A stretch of 64,000 nucleotides of DNA from the NCBI RefSeq assembly GCF_030272615.1, contig NC_081413.1, positions 445,183,038 through 445,247,037 on the forward strand. Direction: 5' to 3'. The position numbers and the translations under genes were made by a program. Of this stretch, positions 34,967 to 45,961 are shown piece by piece (positions within the stretch are counted from its first letter, which is position 1; each line of letters opens with the position of its first letter). A model generated the notes under the pieces. It saw nothing but the letters and a program-made list of their open reading frames with translations, was not told the origin of the DNA and ran no database searches. Source of the DNA: Cryptomeria japonica (Eukaryota > Streptophyta > Pinopsida > Cupressales > Cupressaceae).

Positions 34967-36170
34967 ATGGCATTGGTTCACAGATTCAATCGCATTCGCT
35001 GATTTCAGAGGCTAGCAGAAGCAGGAGAGCCGGTAAGTACCACAAAACCTCCTTGTACTTTGTTGCAATAAATGTTGTCATAAATGCATGCTAGGTAGGT
35101 CAATAAATGCACATTAGGTATGTCTAGAAAAAAAAATGTCAAGCGGGGTAAAATCGTCAAGGCGCGTCTGGGTAGGCTAGGCATGTTTATGTAGTCTGAA
35201 AGCACTTTTATGTCATGAAGGTGCATTTATGTCTTCTAGGAAAAATAAACAATTTTGTGATGAACATACTCTATCGATTGGATAAGCTGCTGAGAGAATA
35301 CACTCAAGCAGGTCCTCTAGGGAAGACTAGGATAGCAGATAGGGCTAGGATTGACAATTAGGAAACTACTCAAGAGGATAAACTCAAGAAAAGGCCCTAA
35401 GATAGAATAGATCGAGGCACTTTGTGATGAATAGGGAGTATCAATAGGAACAACACTTTGTGATGAACAGGAAGTGTCAATAGGAGCAGCACTTTGTGAT
35501 GAACAGGGAGTGCAAATATGAGTAGCACTTTATGATGAATAGAGAGTGCAAAACACGTAGTCCTTTGTGATGAACAGGGAGTTCCACTAGGATAAATAGC
35601 AACACTTTGTGATGAACAGTGAGTGTCACTAGATTAGAAGAAAAACTTTGTGATGAACAATGAGTGTCACTAGGATAAATAGCAACACTTTGTGATGAAC
35701 AGTGAGTGTCACTTTGACTGACATAATTGGTTTTCCTGATTGTAGGAGTATCTACCTATGGTAGAGTAATGGGAGAGATTCCCATCGACTCAGAGGTTAC
35801 GACCAGAGATGACATTTGAGGACAGAGCCATGATTGAGGTAATGGGTCTGCGATTTATTCTATATGTGCCTAAGTTTTGGGTAAACATGGGGTTGCTGAC
35901 TGCTTTAGCTAAGAGATGGCACTCAGAGACGTGCACTTTTCATTTGCCGATGGGTGAGATGACAGTCACCTTAGAGATTGTTTATAGGATACTGAAGATA
36001 CCGATCAATGGGGAGTTGGCTCCTTATGATCAGGATTGAGATAGGGATGCACTAAGACGAGTGTTCTAGGATCCTGGATTGGAGATGAGGGTTGGACACA
36101 TGGCATTGGACATGATGACATAGACAGAATTGGCACTAGTAGCAGTGCTGGTAGGAGTGATCAGTGGGTT
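34967..36170 (+). pseudogene. Antisense intron-containing plant mobile domain (PMD) pseudogene
   Basis: Exon 1 is 34967-35032: ATG start, 22 codons with one internal TGA (MALVHRFNRIR-FQRLAEAGEP). A strong donor GTAAGT follows at 35033, and an acceptor TTGTAG ends at 35745. Exon 2 starts EYLPMVE in the same phase and is open from 35809 to 36039. It reads GLLTALAKRWHSETCTFHLP then MGEMTVTLEIVYRILKIPI, the typical PMD core of the plant aminotransferase-like/mobile-domain family. Stops then follow, and homology fades by ~36170. It runs antisense to gag. PMD proteins occur in plants both as host genes and inside transposons; the intron shows that the sense strand of this gene was not the transposition RNA. 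It is truncated and not functional here. Confidence 0.72.
35414..35719. repeat. Eight-copy ~38-bp tandem repeat inside the PMD intron
   Basis: Eight degenerate units of CACTTTGTGATGAACAGGGA plus a variable 16-22 base tail lie in tandem. All are within the predicted intron (35033-35745). Element D has about three diverged units at 47670-47810. Confidence 0.85.
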
Positions 36171-37905
36171 CCTCTGTATCAGTTTTGTACCATTTTGTAT
36201 GATGATGTAGACACCTTCAAGTGATTGTATCTATATGATTTTGACATCATTGTATCATGACACTTATGATTATATATATGAGATGATTCATCTTTGTGGT
36301 AGCTATATGCATGCATACCTATATGATGAGATGTTTTATGATGTATGTTTCTATGTGATGGTTATGATATGGATGCAAATATGTACATGATGAAATGCCA
36401 TATTTTTGTTCTTTTATGTTTTATATGTTATGCATATGTGAATGTGAATGTATGAAATGTAGATGGATATGACAATGCAAATAACTATTTACATGATGAG
36501 AATATAAAATGTGCTAACCTGTGTTGTGTGCAGGATGTGATGCAATTGTGATACCTATATGTATGTATGAAATGCTTAATATATGGTAGTGCAGGTGCAA
36601 CTACATGAAATGCAGATATTTTTTGTCTTGTCATTATACTCAGTCATGTGACAACAAGTTATGCAGACTCAAGAAGGATGATGGAAGTCAATCAAGAAAG
36701 GGTGACGAAAGATAGAAAATATGAAAGTGAAAGAGCTTCTTGTGCATTATCATCATTGAGCGTTATTATGGCAAGTAGGTTATGACAATCGAGACATATG
36801 TTTGACCCAGAAAGTCATTGTGCCCGTTTGCATGGAGATAAGACAGTCGCAAACAAGGAATGCCCCAGTTCACACTAGACTCACAGTGTCCTTATATCCT
36901 TGGACAAGTCATAGCCTTACTAAGAGACAATCCACAGATAGCAAAATAAAAATAGGTGACGATACCCCATCCTCGCCTTTCTAGTTAAAGACATCCTAGA
37001 GATATAATCTCTAGTCAGAGACATCCTAGAAAAGCTAAAAGACATATCACCAAAAAGATAAAATCAAAAGAAAACCAAGACTCAACACCGACATTCACTG
37101 TAGTCCTCAACTTTAGTGTCTCTTGTCACTTGTATAAGTCTATTTGATTATGGTCACAATGTTTATTTTCACAAAAAGGATAGATAGCACTGAACCATAA
37201 TGTTGTCTGAGTTTGTTGAAAGATTTGATTTGTTAAAGCCCATTGTTGTTGTTGTGTCTCATCTAAAACTGACTGAACCCATGCAACCGATACCGTATTG
37301 CAGAGAAGATGAAACTTTATTGTAGGTTGGTGATGCAAATGTTGCTTTATTGCAGATTGTGCGCATATAGACTGAAGAAAACTTGAAGAAACTGTACTCC
37401 TCAAAACATGTGATGTTCTTAGTTCCACACCCATTACTAGATGTAGGATTCGTTTTAGCCATAGCTAGGAGCTGATTTATTATGGATTGAAGCGAGTAAA
37501 AAGGAATGTTTATTATGAATGGTGAACCAATCTTGGGTAGATCAATAACAAGCCATGATGAGAATGGGTAAGTTTATTATGGATGAATAGGTTGTGAGTG
37601 TGTGCAAAGTGAAAGGATGAAGATGAATCCCGAAGGAGGAAGGAGCAGTGTCTCTACACATGGCGTCGATGACCCAGTTTTCACCATGGTACTTGCCCAG
37701 GGTGCCACCAAAGTGGTTTTCACTGTTGGACAAAGATGTTTTTCTGTTTTTCATTTTTTTTTGTCGCAAGGCACCTATTTGCCAAGTTTTCACCAAGTAA
37801 CGATTTTTTTATGTTTTATGATTTTTTTTGTATTTTTGAATTTTTTGATTTTTTTGTATTTTTGAATTTTTTTTTTGTATTTTTGAATTGGGATGCTCCG
37901 AAGAG
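36171..37905. other. Element A 3' non-coding region
   Basis: 36200-36640 is low-complexity sequence rich in TATGATG/ATGTATG. 36650-37790 has no long frame or recognised motif, and its segments are conserved in D (48620-49300, 49670-50021). 37800-37892 is T-rich with three units of TTTTTGTATTTTTGAA. Confidence 0.7.
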
Positions 37906-38140
37906 CTATGTGTAAAACCTGCGAAGGTGCATGTTGTTGATAGGATCATCCAAAGGTTCACCCTCTGTGTTTGAGGGCTGATATGCACCAGATCCATATG
38001 TTGCTATGATGATGTAAGGACCAAGCCAATTTGGTTCAAATTTGCCCTTCTTCTCTCTGTCTTTCTAATTGTTAGGATTTTGTCTAAGAACCAAGGCACC
38101 CACCTCAAATGTGTGAGGCTTAACCTTATGATTGTAACTG
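37906..38140 (-). pseudogene. Integrase C-terminal tail of element A
   Basis: The minus-strand frame reads VKPHTFEVGALVLRQNPNN, a TAG, then KFEPNWLGPYIIIATYGSGA and ends NNMHLRRFYT before TAG at 37906. This is the C-terminal DNA-binding domain of Ty3/gypsy integrases (FEVGDLVL...GPY...HL..FY). The catalytic core and RT are absent. D retains the same tail at about 57915-58150. Confidence 0.8.
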
Positions 38141-38880
38141 CAAGGTTCTTTGACTGAATGATGTGTATCTTGAGTGACTGTCTTCCTTGATGAAGGAACT
38201 GAGATAAAATTACTAGTGTGTGGACTACATTTGCCTACATGCATGTCACCTAAAGAAGTTTGGGCATCCTTGATAACAAAGTCCTTTGAGGAAGCTCCAT
38301 TAAAGGTCCATGATGTATTGCCAAAAGGGAAAGGATATGTGGAACAAGTGGATGAGTGATGAAGGCTTATGATTGTGAAAAGAAGTGAAAGCAGGATAGC
38401 ATGATGGAGACTTAGGATCAACAAGTATGCTTTTTGACTTGAAATTTTAGAACTTTTGCCCCCAGCTATTTTGGTATTAGGGGAGATCAACTATTTCTCT
38501 TTTTTCTTCATAGGATTTTTATCCTTCACTTTGATTTTTGTGGAGTCCAATAGCTTTTGATTTTGATTTGGACTAAAGGACTTTTCTTTATTATTGAATT
38601 TTAGATTTTTATTTTCAAATCTTCTTTTTTGATCCCCAATAAGTAAGGGCTTTTGTGATTCTTGTTGATCCAAGTCTAGGAGTGGAGTGGAAATGGAATG
38701 AGTGGATGAAATGGTAAGGCTATGTGAGTTCCCAGGAGAGCTAGCAATACGCTCAATAGATTCTTCTCTGGAACCACTCTTAGGACTATTGATATGAAGA
38801 GGTGCTTGCACCACTAGAGGAGATTTGCATTCAGACTTGGTAGCCACAACACTAGGTTGTTCACCCCCAATTCCTTGCAA
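38065..38880 (-). pseudogene. Membrane-type accessory frame replacing pol in element A
   Basis: From 38880 a Ser/Lys-rich frame (ending KDKNPMKKKEK) runs to one TAG at 38491 and continues in the same frame to 38065, where it merges with the integrase tail. After the TAG it reads GGKSSKISSQKAYLLILSLHH and ILLSLLFTIISLHHSSTC, a single predicted membrane segment. A Cys-containing part follows, with WTFNGASSKDFVIKDAQTSLG. D carries a recognisable homologue (58217-58500), so the segment predates the split of the two copies. I do not recognise the family. It could be a captured host sequence or an envelope-like remnant; evidence for either is weak. Confidence 0.5.
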
Positions 38881-39460
38881 ATTATTTGTAGATTTTTCTT
38901 GTTGACTGAATACCTTAGGAGATAGTGGGAGTTGATCAACATGAGAGATATACTCACCACATCCCAGGTCTTTAACTTGAACTTTTCTTTGATCTCTACT
39001 TGTTTTGATGTAGAAGCTTTCAAGGATTCTAGATCCACATATACTGATGAAGGAATAGCTTCTCGATTGACTGGGATTTTTATTTCTGATCTAGGTTGCA
39101 GATTGTTGCAATATATGAATGGATTTGGGTCAGCTTTGACAGTCACTTCAACTCCATTGTGATGAAACTTGATACATCGATGATATGTTGAGGGTATTGT
39201 GCTCATCTCATGAATCCATGGACATCCTAGCAATATGTTGTATGTGAGATCCAGGTCTAGGACATGACAAACTACATCCTTTGTAACTAGTCCAACTCTG
39301 AGAGGCAAGGTGATTGTGCCTTTGGATGAACACTCTTCATCATCATATGCCTTTATGGTAATTTTGTTTGTAGAATTCATGGCTTTATCATAATATCCCA
39401 ATTGTTTAATAGTGCTCAATGTATAAATGTTTAGACCTGCTCCTCCATCTATTAGGACTC
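38814..39460 (-). pseudogene. Element A aspartic protease
   Basis: The frame is open from 39419 to 38814. The active site lies just upstream, overlapping the gag end in another frame: LIDGGAGLNIYTLSTIKQLG at ~39464-39405. The D-G-G-A motif replaces D-S/T-G. The flap and C-terminal region has LPLRVGLVTKDVVCHVLD and YNILLGCPWIHEM, typical of plant gypsy proteases. Gag ends as NRWRSRSKHLYIEHY over the same bases, so protease needs a frame change, either programmed or by mutation. The RT that should follow is missing. Confidence 0.78.
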
Positions 39461-42018
39461 ATTTTATTCAATGTGTGTATGAAGCCTTCAATGTGTAGTG
39501 GTGCATTGTGTGGTTGACTTACAGAGGCATCATCGACTTCTGTGAATGTAAGGGAGTGTGGAATGGAAAGGTATCCCACCATGGCTTGAAACTGGTCCAC
39601 ATTTATATCAGTGGGGATGATAGTGTCTCTCAAGATGTTGTCAAGAATAGCTTTATGTTCGGGGGATATGCGTAAGAGCTCAAGGATGGATATGAGCGCG
39701 AGTGTCTTCCTTAATTGTTCTACAAGATCGTACTTAGGCTTGGTTGATGAGGAAGTAGTTTTCTTGGCTTGAGCACCTTGCAAGGTGAATTTACCTCGAT
39801 GGGTAGTGACATTACATTCAAAGGTTGGTTCATAAGAAGATCCAATTCCTTTTAGGATGATCTTGGGTCTTTGGGTAGAATTCTCAGGTGTTTTGTCCTT
39901 GATGATAATGGTAGAGACATAATTGTCCATTGAAATATGATTGATAGTTGAATCATAGTTGTAGGATGCTTTGGCATAGTTGGTTTGGTCATCTGTGGCT
40001 TTAGATTTTCCTTTGTCATGCTTTGGGAATGGTTCCTTAAACATCTCATGTTCTTGATTGGATGAATGTCCTTCAATCTCAATGTCACCTCTATTAATGA
40101 GATCTTGTATGATGTTCTTCAGTCGATGGCAATTTCCTGTCTTGTGGCCCTTGCTCTTATGAAATTCGCAATACTCATCATCATTCCACCAATTTGGTTT
40201 AACCTTTGGCTCATATGGAGGCAGATTTAGAATTGTGATTATCTTGTTTGCCACTAGCTTTTTGAAAACTGATTCAAGTGGTTCTGCTAATGGAGTGTAC
40301 TTCCTTCGTGACTTTGAAGTTGTTTGAGTACTCACTTGATTGTTTGTAGAACTTGATCCAGAAAAAATGATTTTTGGTCGTACCGTATTGGCATCAACAA
40401 CACCATCATTGACTCTGTTCTTGTTTTTATTCCAAAATCTTGGCTTGTCTTTTCCTTTAAAGTCATCTTTGTTTTCCTTGAATATCTTAATGACTCCTTG
40501 TTCAATTAGGACCTTCTCTCTTGCTAAGCCTTTTTCAATGACATCCTTGAAAGTGGACAAGCAAGCTTTCCTTAGATCATAACCAATGTCTTTGTTAACA
40601 TTCTGAGTGAACATTTCTACCATTTGTTTTTGTGGAATTTCACAAGAGCATCTGCTGGCTAGATTCCTCCATCTTTGTAAAAATGATGAAAAGGATTCTC
40701 CATCCTTTTGCTTGGTGTTGCACAAAGTGGTGACTGATATGTCTATCTCTATGTTGTATGAGAAATGTTGTATAAATGCCTCTACTAAGTCACCCCATGA
40801 CTTAATTCTAGGTGGGAGTTGGGAGAACCATTCCATAGATTGATCACCTAAGCTTTGTGGGAATAATCTCATCAAATATGTCTCTTCTATTGCTACCTCA
40901 ATGCAAGTTGTAAAAAACTGTCTTATGTGTGCCTTAGGATCCCCTTTTCCACTATACTTATCAAACTCAGGCGTCACAAAGTGTGTAGGAAATGGAGGCA
41001 TCGGAATGCTCTTTTCAAATGGATAAGGACATATGTCTCTCATTGTGTAGGTTGGCTTTGGTGTATTTATGTCCTCCATTTTCTTTTGTAAATCCTTGAT
41101 TTGTTGTTCCAAATTATTCTTAGGTGGAGATCGACTTCTTGGACCAAACCCCATGCCTGAACCAATGTGTGGAGGAGCATGTTGCATATGTGGATGATAT
41201 TGATCATACAAATGTTCATATGGAGGAGATCTATAGGGATGCTGCGTATATGGACCACTTGGTATAGAGTCATGATGAGGAGTGGAATATCTACTTTGTC
41301 CATGTATACCATACTCTATAGGAATGTCATGAGTTTGTTCTAGTCTGTTGCCCCCAAATTTAACATGAGGTTTCCTTGTGTCCAGATTTTGAACATGCCT
41401 TTGGATATCCAATTGCTTTGGTGGTTGATCCTTAGCATTAGCATGTGATTGAGCATATTTTTCTGCATAAGACTTCCATAATGGTCTGCGAAGGTGTGTA
41501 TCATATGCTTGACCATGTGTATGTGGGACCTCTGGTTTTTGAAACAAAGATGATGGTAATTCAAGCACCATATGTGGTCCTCTATTGCCTCCACTATTAG
41601 GCCTCCTTTGATCCATGTTGAGGTGAGGTTGTTGCAAAGGTCGATTTTCCATTATTTGAGACATGTCAAAATCATGAGGTATCTTGGCTCCACTTTGTGC
41701 CATCATTTGTAGGAAGTATTGTCTGTCTCTCCTCATTATTTCCTCAACCAATCGATTGAAATGGGGATCCATAATGGAGTCTTCCACTTCTACTGGATGT
41801 ACTGAAATGTTGTCATTATTGTCATTGTGTGTATCATTGTTGTTTGTAGTATCCATGTTCTCAACATTTGGAATGTTTCTATAAGCATCCATGTCAGGTA
41901 ATGTAGTATGATCAGAATTGAAAAAGATATCATTGTCATACTCATAGGAACTCATGTTTGTGGACTCTTGAGCCTCTTTAGCTTCTCTCCTAGATTTTTG
42001 GGAATGAATTTCAACCAT
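39406..42018 (-). CDS. gag: Element A gag (intact 870-codon frame)
   Basis: The longest uninterrupted frame in the window. Residues 1-340 are polar, rich in His, Pro, Asn and Gln (HPHMQHAPPHIGSG), with a short helix at ~302-318 (NNLEQQIKDLQKKMEDI). The retrotransposon capsid core spans about 345-500 (FVTPEFDKYSGKGDPKAHI, MRLFPQSLGDQSMEWFSQLP, SFLQRWRNLASRC). A basic segment follows, then LPPYEPK and a variant zinc knuckle CEFHKSKGHKTGNC (C-x2-H-x4-H-x4-C) at ~617-630. ATG 42018 is the first start after the leader. The C-terminus overlaps the protease start in another frame. Preservation of gag while pol is absent suggests a gag-only, trans-mobilised element. Confidence 0.9.
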   Translation of the reverse strand: MVEIHSQKSRREAKEAQESTNMSSYEYDNDIFFNSDHTTLPDMDAYRNIPNVENMDTTNNNDTHNDNNDNISVHPVEVEDSIMDPHFNRLVEEIMRRDRQYFLQMMAQSGAKIPHDFDMSQIMENRPLQQPHLNMDQRRPNSGGNRGPHMVLELPSSLFQKPEVPHTHGQAYDTHLRRPLWKSYAEKYAQSHANAKDQPPKQLDIQRHVQNLDTRKPHVKFGGNRLEQTHDIPIEYGIHGQSRYSTPHHDSIPSGPYTQHPYRSPPYEHLYDQYHPHMQHAPPHIGSGMGFGPRSRSPPKNNLEQQIKDLQKKMEDINTPKPTYTMRDICPYPFEKSIPMPPFPTHFVTPEFDKYSGKGDPKAHIRQFFTTCIEVAIEETYLMRLFPQSLGDQSMEWFSQLPPRIKSWGDLVEAFIQHFSYNIEIDISVTTLCNTKQKDGESFSSFLQRWRNLASRCSCEIPQKQMVEMFTQNVNKDIGYDLRKACLSTFKDVIEKGLAREKVLIEQGVIKIFKENKDDFKGKDKPRFWNKNKNRVNDGVVDANTVRPKIIFSGSSSTNNQVSTQTTSKSRRKYTPLAEPLESVFKKLVANKIITILNLPPYEPKVKPNWWNDDEYCEFHKSKGHKTGNCHRLKNIIQDLINRGDIEIEGHSSNQEHEMFKEPFPKHDKGKSKATDDQTNYAKASYNYDSTINHISMDNYVSTIIIKDKTPENSTQRPKIILKGIGSSYEPTFECNVTTHRGKFTLQGAQAKKTTSSSTKPKYDLVEQLRKTLALISILELLRISPEHKAILDNILRDTIIPTDINVDQFQAMVGYLSIPHSLTFTEVDDASVSQPHNAPLHIEGFIHTLNKMSPNRWRSRSKHLYIEHY

Positions 42019-43615
42019 GAACTAGGTACTGACCAAGATGTGTGAGACTAGATGAAAATGGAAAGAGTATGGAAGACCAAGAGTTGGATGGAATGTAAAT
42101 GAATCTGAGGTGTACTTGCAATGTCCAAAGTGTAAGACCAAGTATGTATGTAGTAGAGTAGGTATGACTTCCAAAGAGATGATAGTTTCTCTTGATGAGG
42201 TAAGTTGACCTTGACTCTAAGTAAGACCAAATGAGACCCAAAGGTGATAGACCTTTATGAGGGACCACTTAGCAAAATGTTGTTGTATGTAGTGTGTTGA
42301 AAAAGTATAATGAGGACAAGAAAGTGACCTTTTGACTCAAGTTTAGACAAATGTGTATGTAATGTAAGGTGTAAAGCAATGATGGACTTTGTGAGACCCA
42401 AAGACAGGTTGAATGCTAGATGAAAACCTGAAGAGATAGCCTAGGAAGCTCAAGAATGTTGAAACTGATTGCTCTTGTTTGTTGGACTGCAAATTTTTTC
42501 AATTTGTGAAGTTGTTGTGTTGTGACCCAATCTGAAATTTTAACTGTATGTCCGTGACAAGAGGACACAATGTTGATGAAGACTCAATGTTTGCAAGTGT
42601 TTAGACTCAAAATGACTCAAAGAAAAGTGTGTTGTTTGATGTAAAATTTGTTTTGCATACACTTGAAGACACAAAAGACACAATGTTTTAATGTTTGGTC
42701 TTGAATGTTTGATAGTTCAAAATAAGACAAGCACAATTCTTATGGTTGGCTAGGACAATAGTTGTTGATCCCACATGGAGTTTCCCCCGAGGCTACGCTA
42801 TTCAGAGCAGATACTTAGATGCTTGACCCCACTGGATCCACCCTCAGCACTAACTTCTCGGGGTAGCCAAGCATCAGTACCCATGAAAACTCCTCTTGGT
42901 GAACTTTGTATCTCTACTAAGAACCGTATGTGTGTGGGCCACTACTAGAGGTCCGACCTCCTGCCCCAACAACTAGAAGGATTTTGGCTTCTAAAATAAA
43001 AAGGTGCTAGTAAGGGAATCTGCTTGTGTGGCCATACATGCGACACTTTCATCTCTGTAAATACAGAAGACTCCCAGCTGGTAGGGGTTATGCCCTACAA
43101 CTGATCAAATAAATTTGATCAAACGGGTTTATGGGGAGACATAGTGTCAGTATGAACTAATTAGCACACGTCATCCATAGTTTTCACCATGAATACAGTT
43201 GTTTATAGTGGTTTGGAAGAGGTGGGTTTTCCTCGCTACCACTTGGGTCATTCTCTCCTCACTAGCAGTCCTAATGACCACACGAGATGATAGGCCCTCT
43301 AAAGATGAAACAAAAAGAGTCTATTGCTCAAGACACAAAAGACAATGGTTCAATTTTAGTGCACCAATTGAAGTGTTTGCTAGTCTATGAGAACAAGGCA
43401 CACAATAAAGATAAAAAGCCCTTGCCAAGGTCCTGCAACAAAGATTTGTTAGTAGTTTGGATTGTTTCAAATGATCACCCCTTCCAGCAAGCACACAAGT
43501 TAGGTAAATTTTAGATCCAAAAGACTTTTTGAAATAGGGGCCTTCAACAATGCATTTTGTTGACCAATTCAAAGATCTGATTTATCATAAAAAAAGAACA
43601 CTTGTAAAATTTTAA
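42019..43615 (-). other. Element A leader, unique part
   Basis: About 1.6 kb of leader between the repeats and gag. I see no frame longer than ~85 codons and no recognisable motif. Confidence 0.6.
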
Positions 43616-44440
43616 GAGATTTCCAGAAATGTAAGAAAATCCAAAAAATTTGCTAATTTGCTCCAAAAATTATTTTTTTGTGAAAAATTATAAAAAATTC
43701 ATATAAAATGAAAAATCGATCCAAAAAATCTTAAATTTTTACTAGAGAGTCTTGATGGTCTTCCAAACCTGCATAAAAAAATTTCTACAACAAATCCAAG
43801 TAGTTTGTGAGATATGAGTAAAATAATGCAGAACCCTAATTTTCAAAGATTCATTTTTTGAGGAATGATTTTGCATCAAATTTAGAATCACAAAGAATAG
43901 ATCCTATGTATAATTCTGAGAGATTTCCAAAAATGTAAGAAAATCCAAAAAATTCGCTAATTTTCTCTGAAAATTATTTTTTTATGAAAAATCATAACAA
44001 ATTCATATAAAATGAAATTTTGATCTAGAAAATCTTAATTTTTTACTGAACACTTCTAATAATTTTCCTGATTTTCAAAAAAAACTTGATGCCAAAATTC
44101 GAAGTCGTTTGTGAGATCTGATCAAAATAAGGAAAAACCCTAATTTTTAAAGATCTGATTTTAAGGGAAATATTTTGTATCAAAATTAAAATCCCAAAGA
44201 ACAGATCTTGTGTATAATTATGAGAGATTTCCAAAAATGTAAGAAAATCTAAAAAATTATCTCATTTTCTCTCAAAATTAATTTTTTATGAAAAATCATA
44301 AAAAAATTCATAGAAGATAAAAATATGCTCCAAAAATTCTGAATTTTGGATTGAGAGCTCTTGATACTATCTTCAACCTGGAAACAAAATTTTGTGCAAA
44401 AATTCCAAGTTGTTTGTGAGATCGGATCAAATATCTCCAA
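43616..44440. repeat. 304-bp tandem repeat in element A leader
   Basis: GAGATTTCC starts units at 43616, 43920 and 44224, exactly 304 bases apart; the third ends near 44440. Each holds AT-rich blocks (AAAATTATTTTTTTATGAAAAAT) and a TTTGTGAGAT box. About 2.7 copies. Confidence 0.88.
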
Positions 44441-44553
44441 GATCTTGATTTTGTGTCCAAAACCCTAGCTGCACAAGGTTATTCTCCAAATTGTTTTACA
44501 AAACAACAATATAGGGTTAAAAGAATCTGCAAAAAACATAGATCTAACAAAAA

Positions 44554-44579
44554 TCCATGTCCCACTGGGTGTGCCAAAA
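44554..44579 (-). other. Primer-binding region of element A
   Basis: On the minus strand, directly after the 5' LTR, TTTTGGCACACCCAGTGGGA occupies the position and has the TGGC(A/G)C...GTGGGA shape seen in plant Tat-type elements. The tRNA partner is not certain. Confidence 0.6.
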
Positions 44580-45307
44580 TGTTTATGGTGAAAATGGATA
44601 ATCAACAATATTGAAAGACTAAATGAATTCAACCACAAAACCCTAGCCTAACAACAACAAAGATCTACCATAACATATGAAGACTACCTAAGACAATGCA
44701 AATCAAAATGAATTACAAAGATTATACCATCACATGTCCAATAGGGCTTGAATCTTCACTCTTCCTATCTCCATTGATCTTGCTTCATATATTTGCTCTC
44801 AGATTTTATGTGCACAAGAGCTCAACAAAGAACATAAATGTGGTTGCAAGTAGGCTTGATTGCATATGCAAGTTCGAAAGCATAGTCGGGGCTGAATGCA
44901 TAGTTGAGGGTTTGATAATGAAGGAAGTATCTCCTTATATAGAAGACACTATAAGAAGTGGAGGGATAAGATTGAGAGGTGTAAAAGAGGTCAGCTATGA
45001 TTAGAGGGTAGGTAAATAAAATAATAAAATAATGAAAGGAGTAGGTAGTGTATGAATTAAGAGATGAATGACATGTGTCATAGGTAGAAAAGGTTAATGA
45101 ATTAATTAAATAAATAAAGATTTATTTAATTAATAGAGGAAGTGGGATCAATTAAATAAATAAAATATTTATTTGATTTAGGAAAAAGATAATTTAAATA
45201 AATAAATGTATTTATTTAAATGAGAAATAAGGTTAGAAGAGGATAAATGAATTAATTAAATAAATAAATATTTATTTAATTAGACATGACAATTTTAGGT
45301 GTCTATA
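44580..45307 (-). repeat. Element A 5' LTR
   Basis: 728 bases from TGTTTATGG to GTGTCTATA (element orientation TATAGACACC...CATAAACA; the 3' LTR has TGCAGACACC). It is collinear with 1-287 plus 34143-34616. It has a minus-strand TATATAAG at 44934-44941 and four AT palindromes at 45101-45282. Confidence 0.92.
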
Positions 45308-45735
45308 GTCTCAGGTGCATGGGTAAAGGTGCTAAGGTTTCTTTGGAGCTGAAATCACATTCATTTATGATGGGTTTAGGTTACAAGCCTAATCCATCTT
45401 CATCCCATTCTCCATCATCTGTTATCTTTGTATCTCCTTGTGAGCAGTCAAGTTATTTTCCACAAGAGCAAGGTTTACTTCCTACTCCTCATCCTTTATC
45501 TAAGCAAGAACATGTCTTGTTGTGGCTTCTCAAAGTTCGCTTGATTACTCTTCCTCCTACACATAATAAGTTTCTTAAGAATGATTCTTTTTGTGTATAC
45601 CATCAAGTACTTGGCCATTCCACTAGTGAATGTAAGTCGTTGAATGACAAGATTCAACAACTTCATCAATCAAGTGTCATTGATCTTTTGTGTATTGATA
45701 CGCCTTCTTGTTCTTCTTTGCATAGAACGTGACAT
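45308..45735 (+). pseudogene. Older gypsy gag remnant
   Basis: A plus-strand frame (open at 45286-45732, its start lying in A's LTR) contains LITLPPTHNKF, then the knuckle CVYHQVLGHSTSEC (C-x2-H-x4-H-x4-C) and KSLNDKIQQL. LPP followed by this knuckle is how gag ends in plant Tat-like elements, including A. It is opposite in strand to A and D, which flank it, so it looks like part of the sequence they landed in. Confidence 0.65.
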
Positions 45736-45961
45736 CAAGGTATATCTCTATCTTTCTCTCTACCATATTTCAACATGTTGTTCATTCTTATCAAGTCTCT
45801 TCTTCATCTATAATAATGTATCTCTATCTCTCACACACCATGGTAACTATCTATCTACTTCTCATCCTATATGGCTCTTATCAAAATCTATCTTATCACT
45901 AGTTTATTTTCTCCATAGTGAGGTTGGTTATACCTAACATCTATCTTTTTATCCTTTTTAG

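Larger units (their letters stand above)
34143..45307 (-). mobile_element. Element A: Ty3/gypsy retrotransposon lacking RT/integrase core (main part)
   Basis: Minus-strand order: 5' LTR (44580-45307), primer-binding region, 2.5-kb leader, gag (42018-39406), protease, a small membrane-type frame, an integrase C-terminal tail, a long 3' region with an antisense PMD pseudogene, polypurine tract, 3' LTR (34616 leftward, continued at 287-1). No RT or RNase H is present. The C-x2-H-x4-H-x4-C knuckle and the DGGAG protease point to a Tat/Ogre-like gypsy group. Element D shows the same architecture. Confidence 0.88.

Noticed and set aside
36200-36640. TATGATG-rich stretch as a satellite or CRISPR-like array
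   Set aside because: No fixed period and no repeat/spacer structure; it is low-complexity sequence conserved in element D.
45300-45420. G-patch-like GLGYKP motif in the gypsy remnant
   Set aside because: Only six residues match, and the glycine pattern of a G-patch is missing; too little to call.
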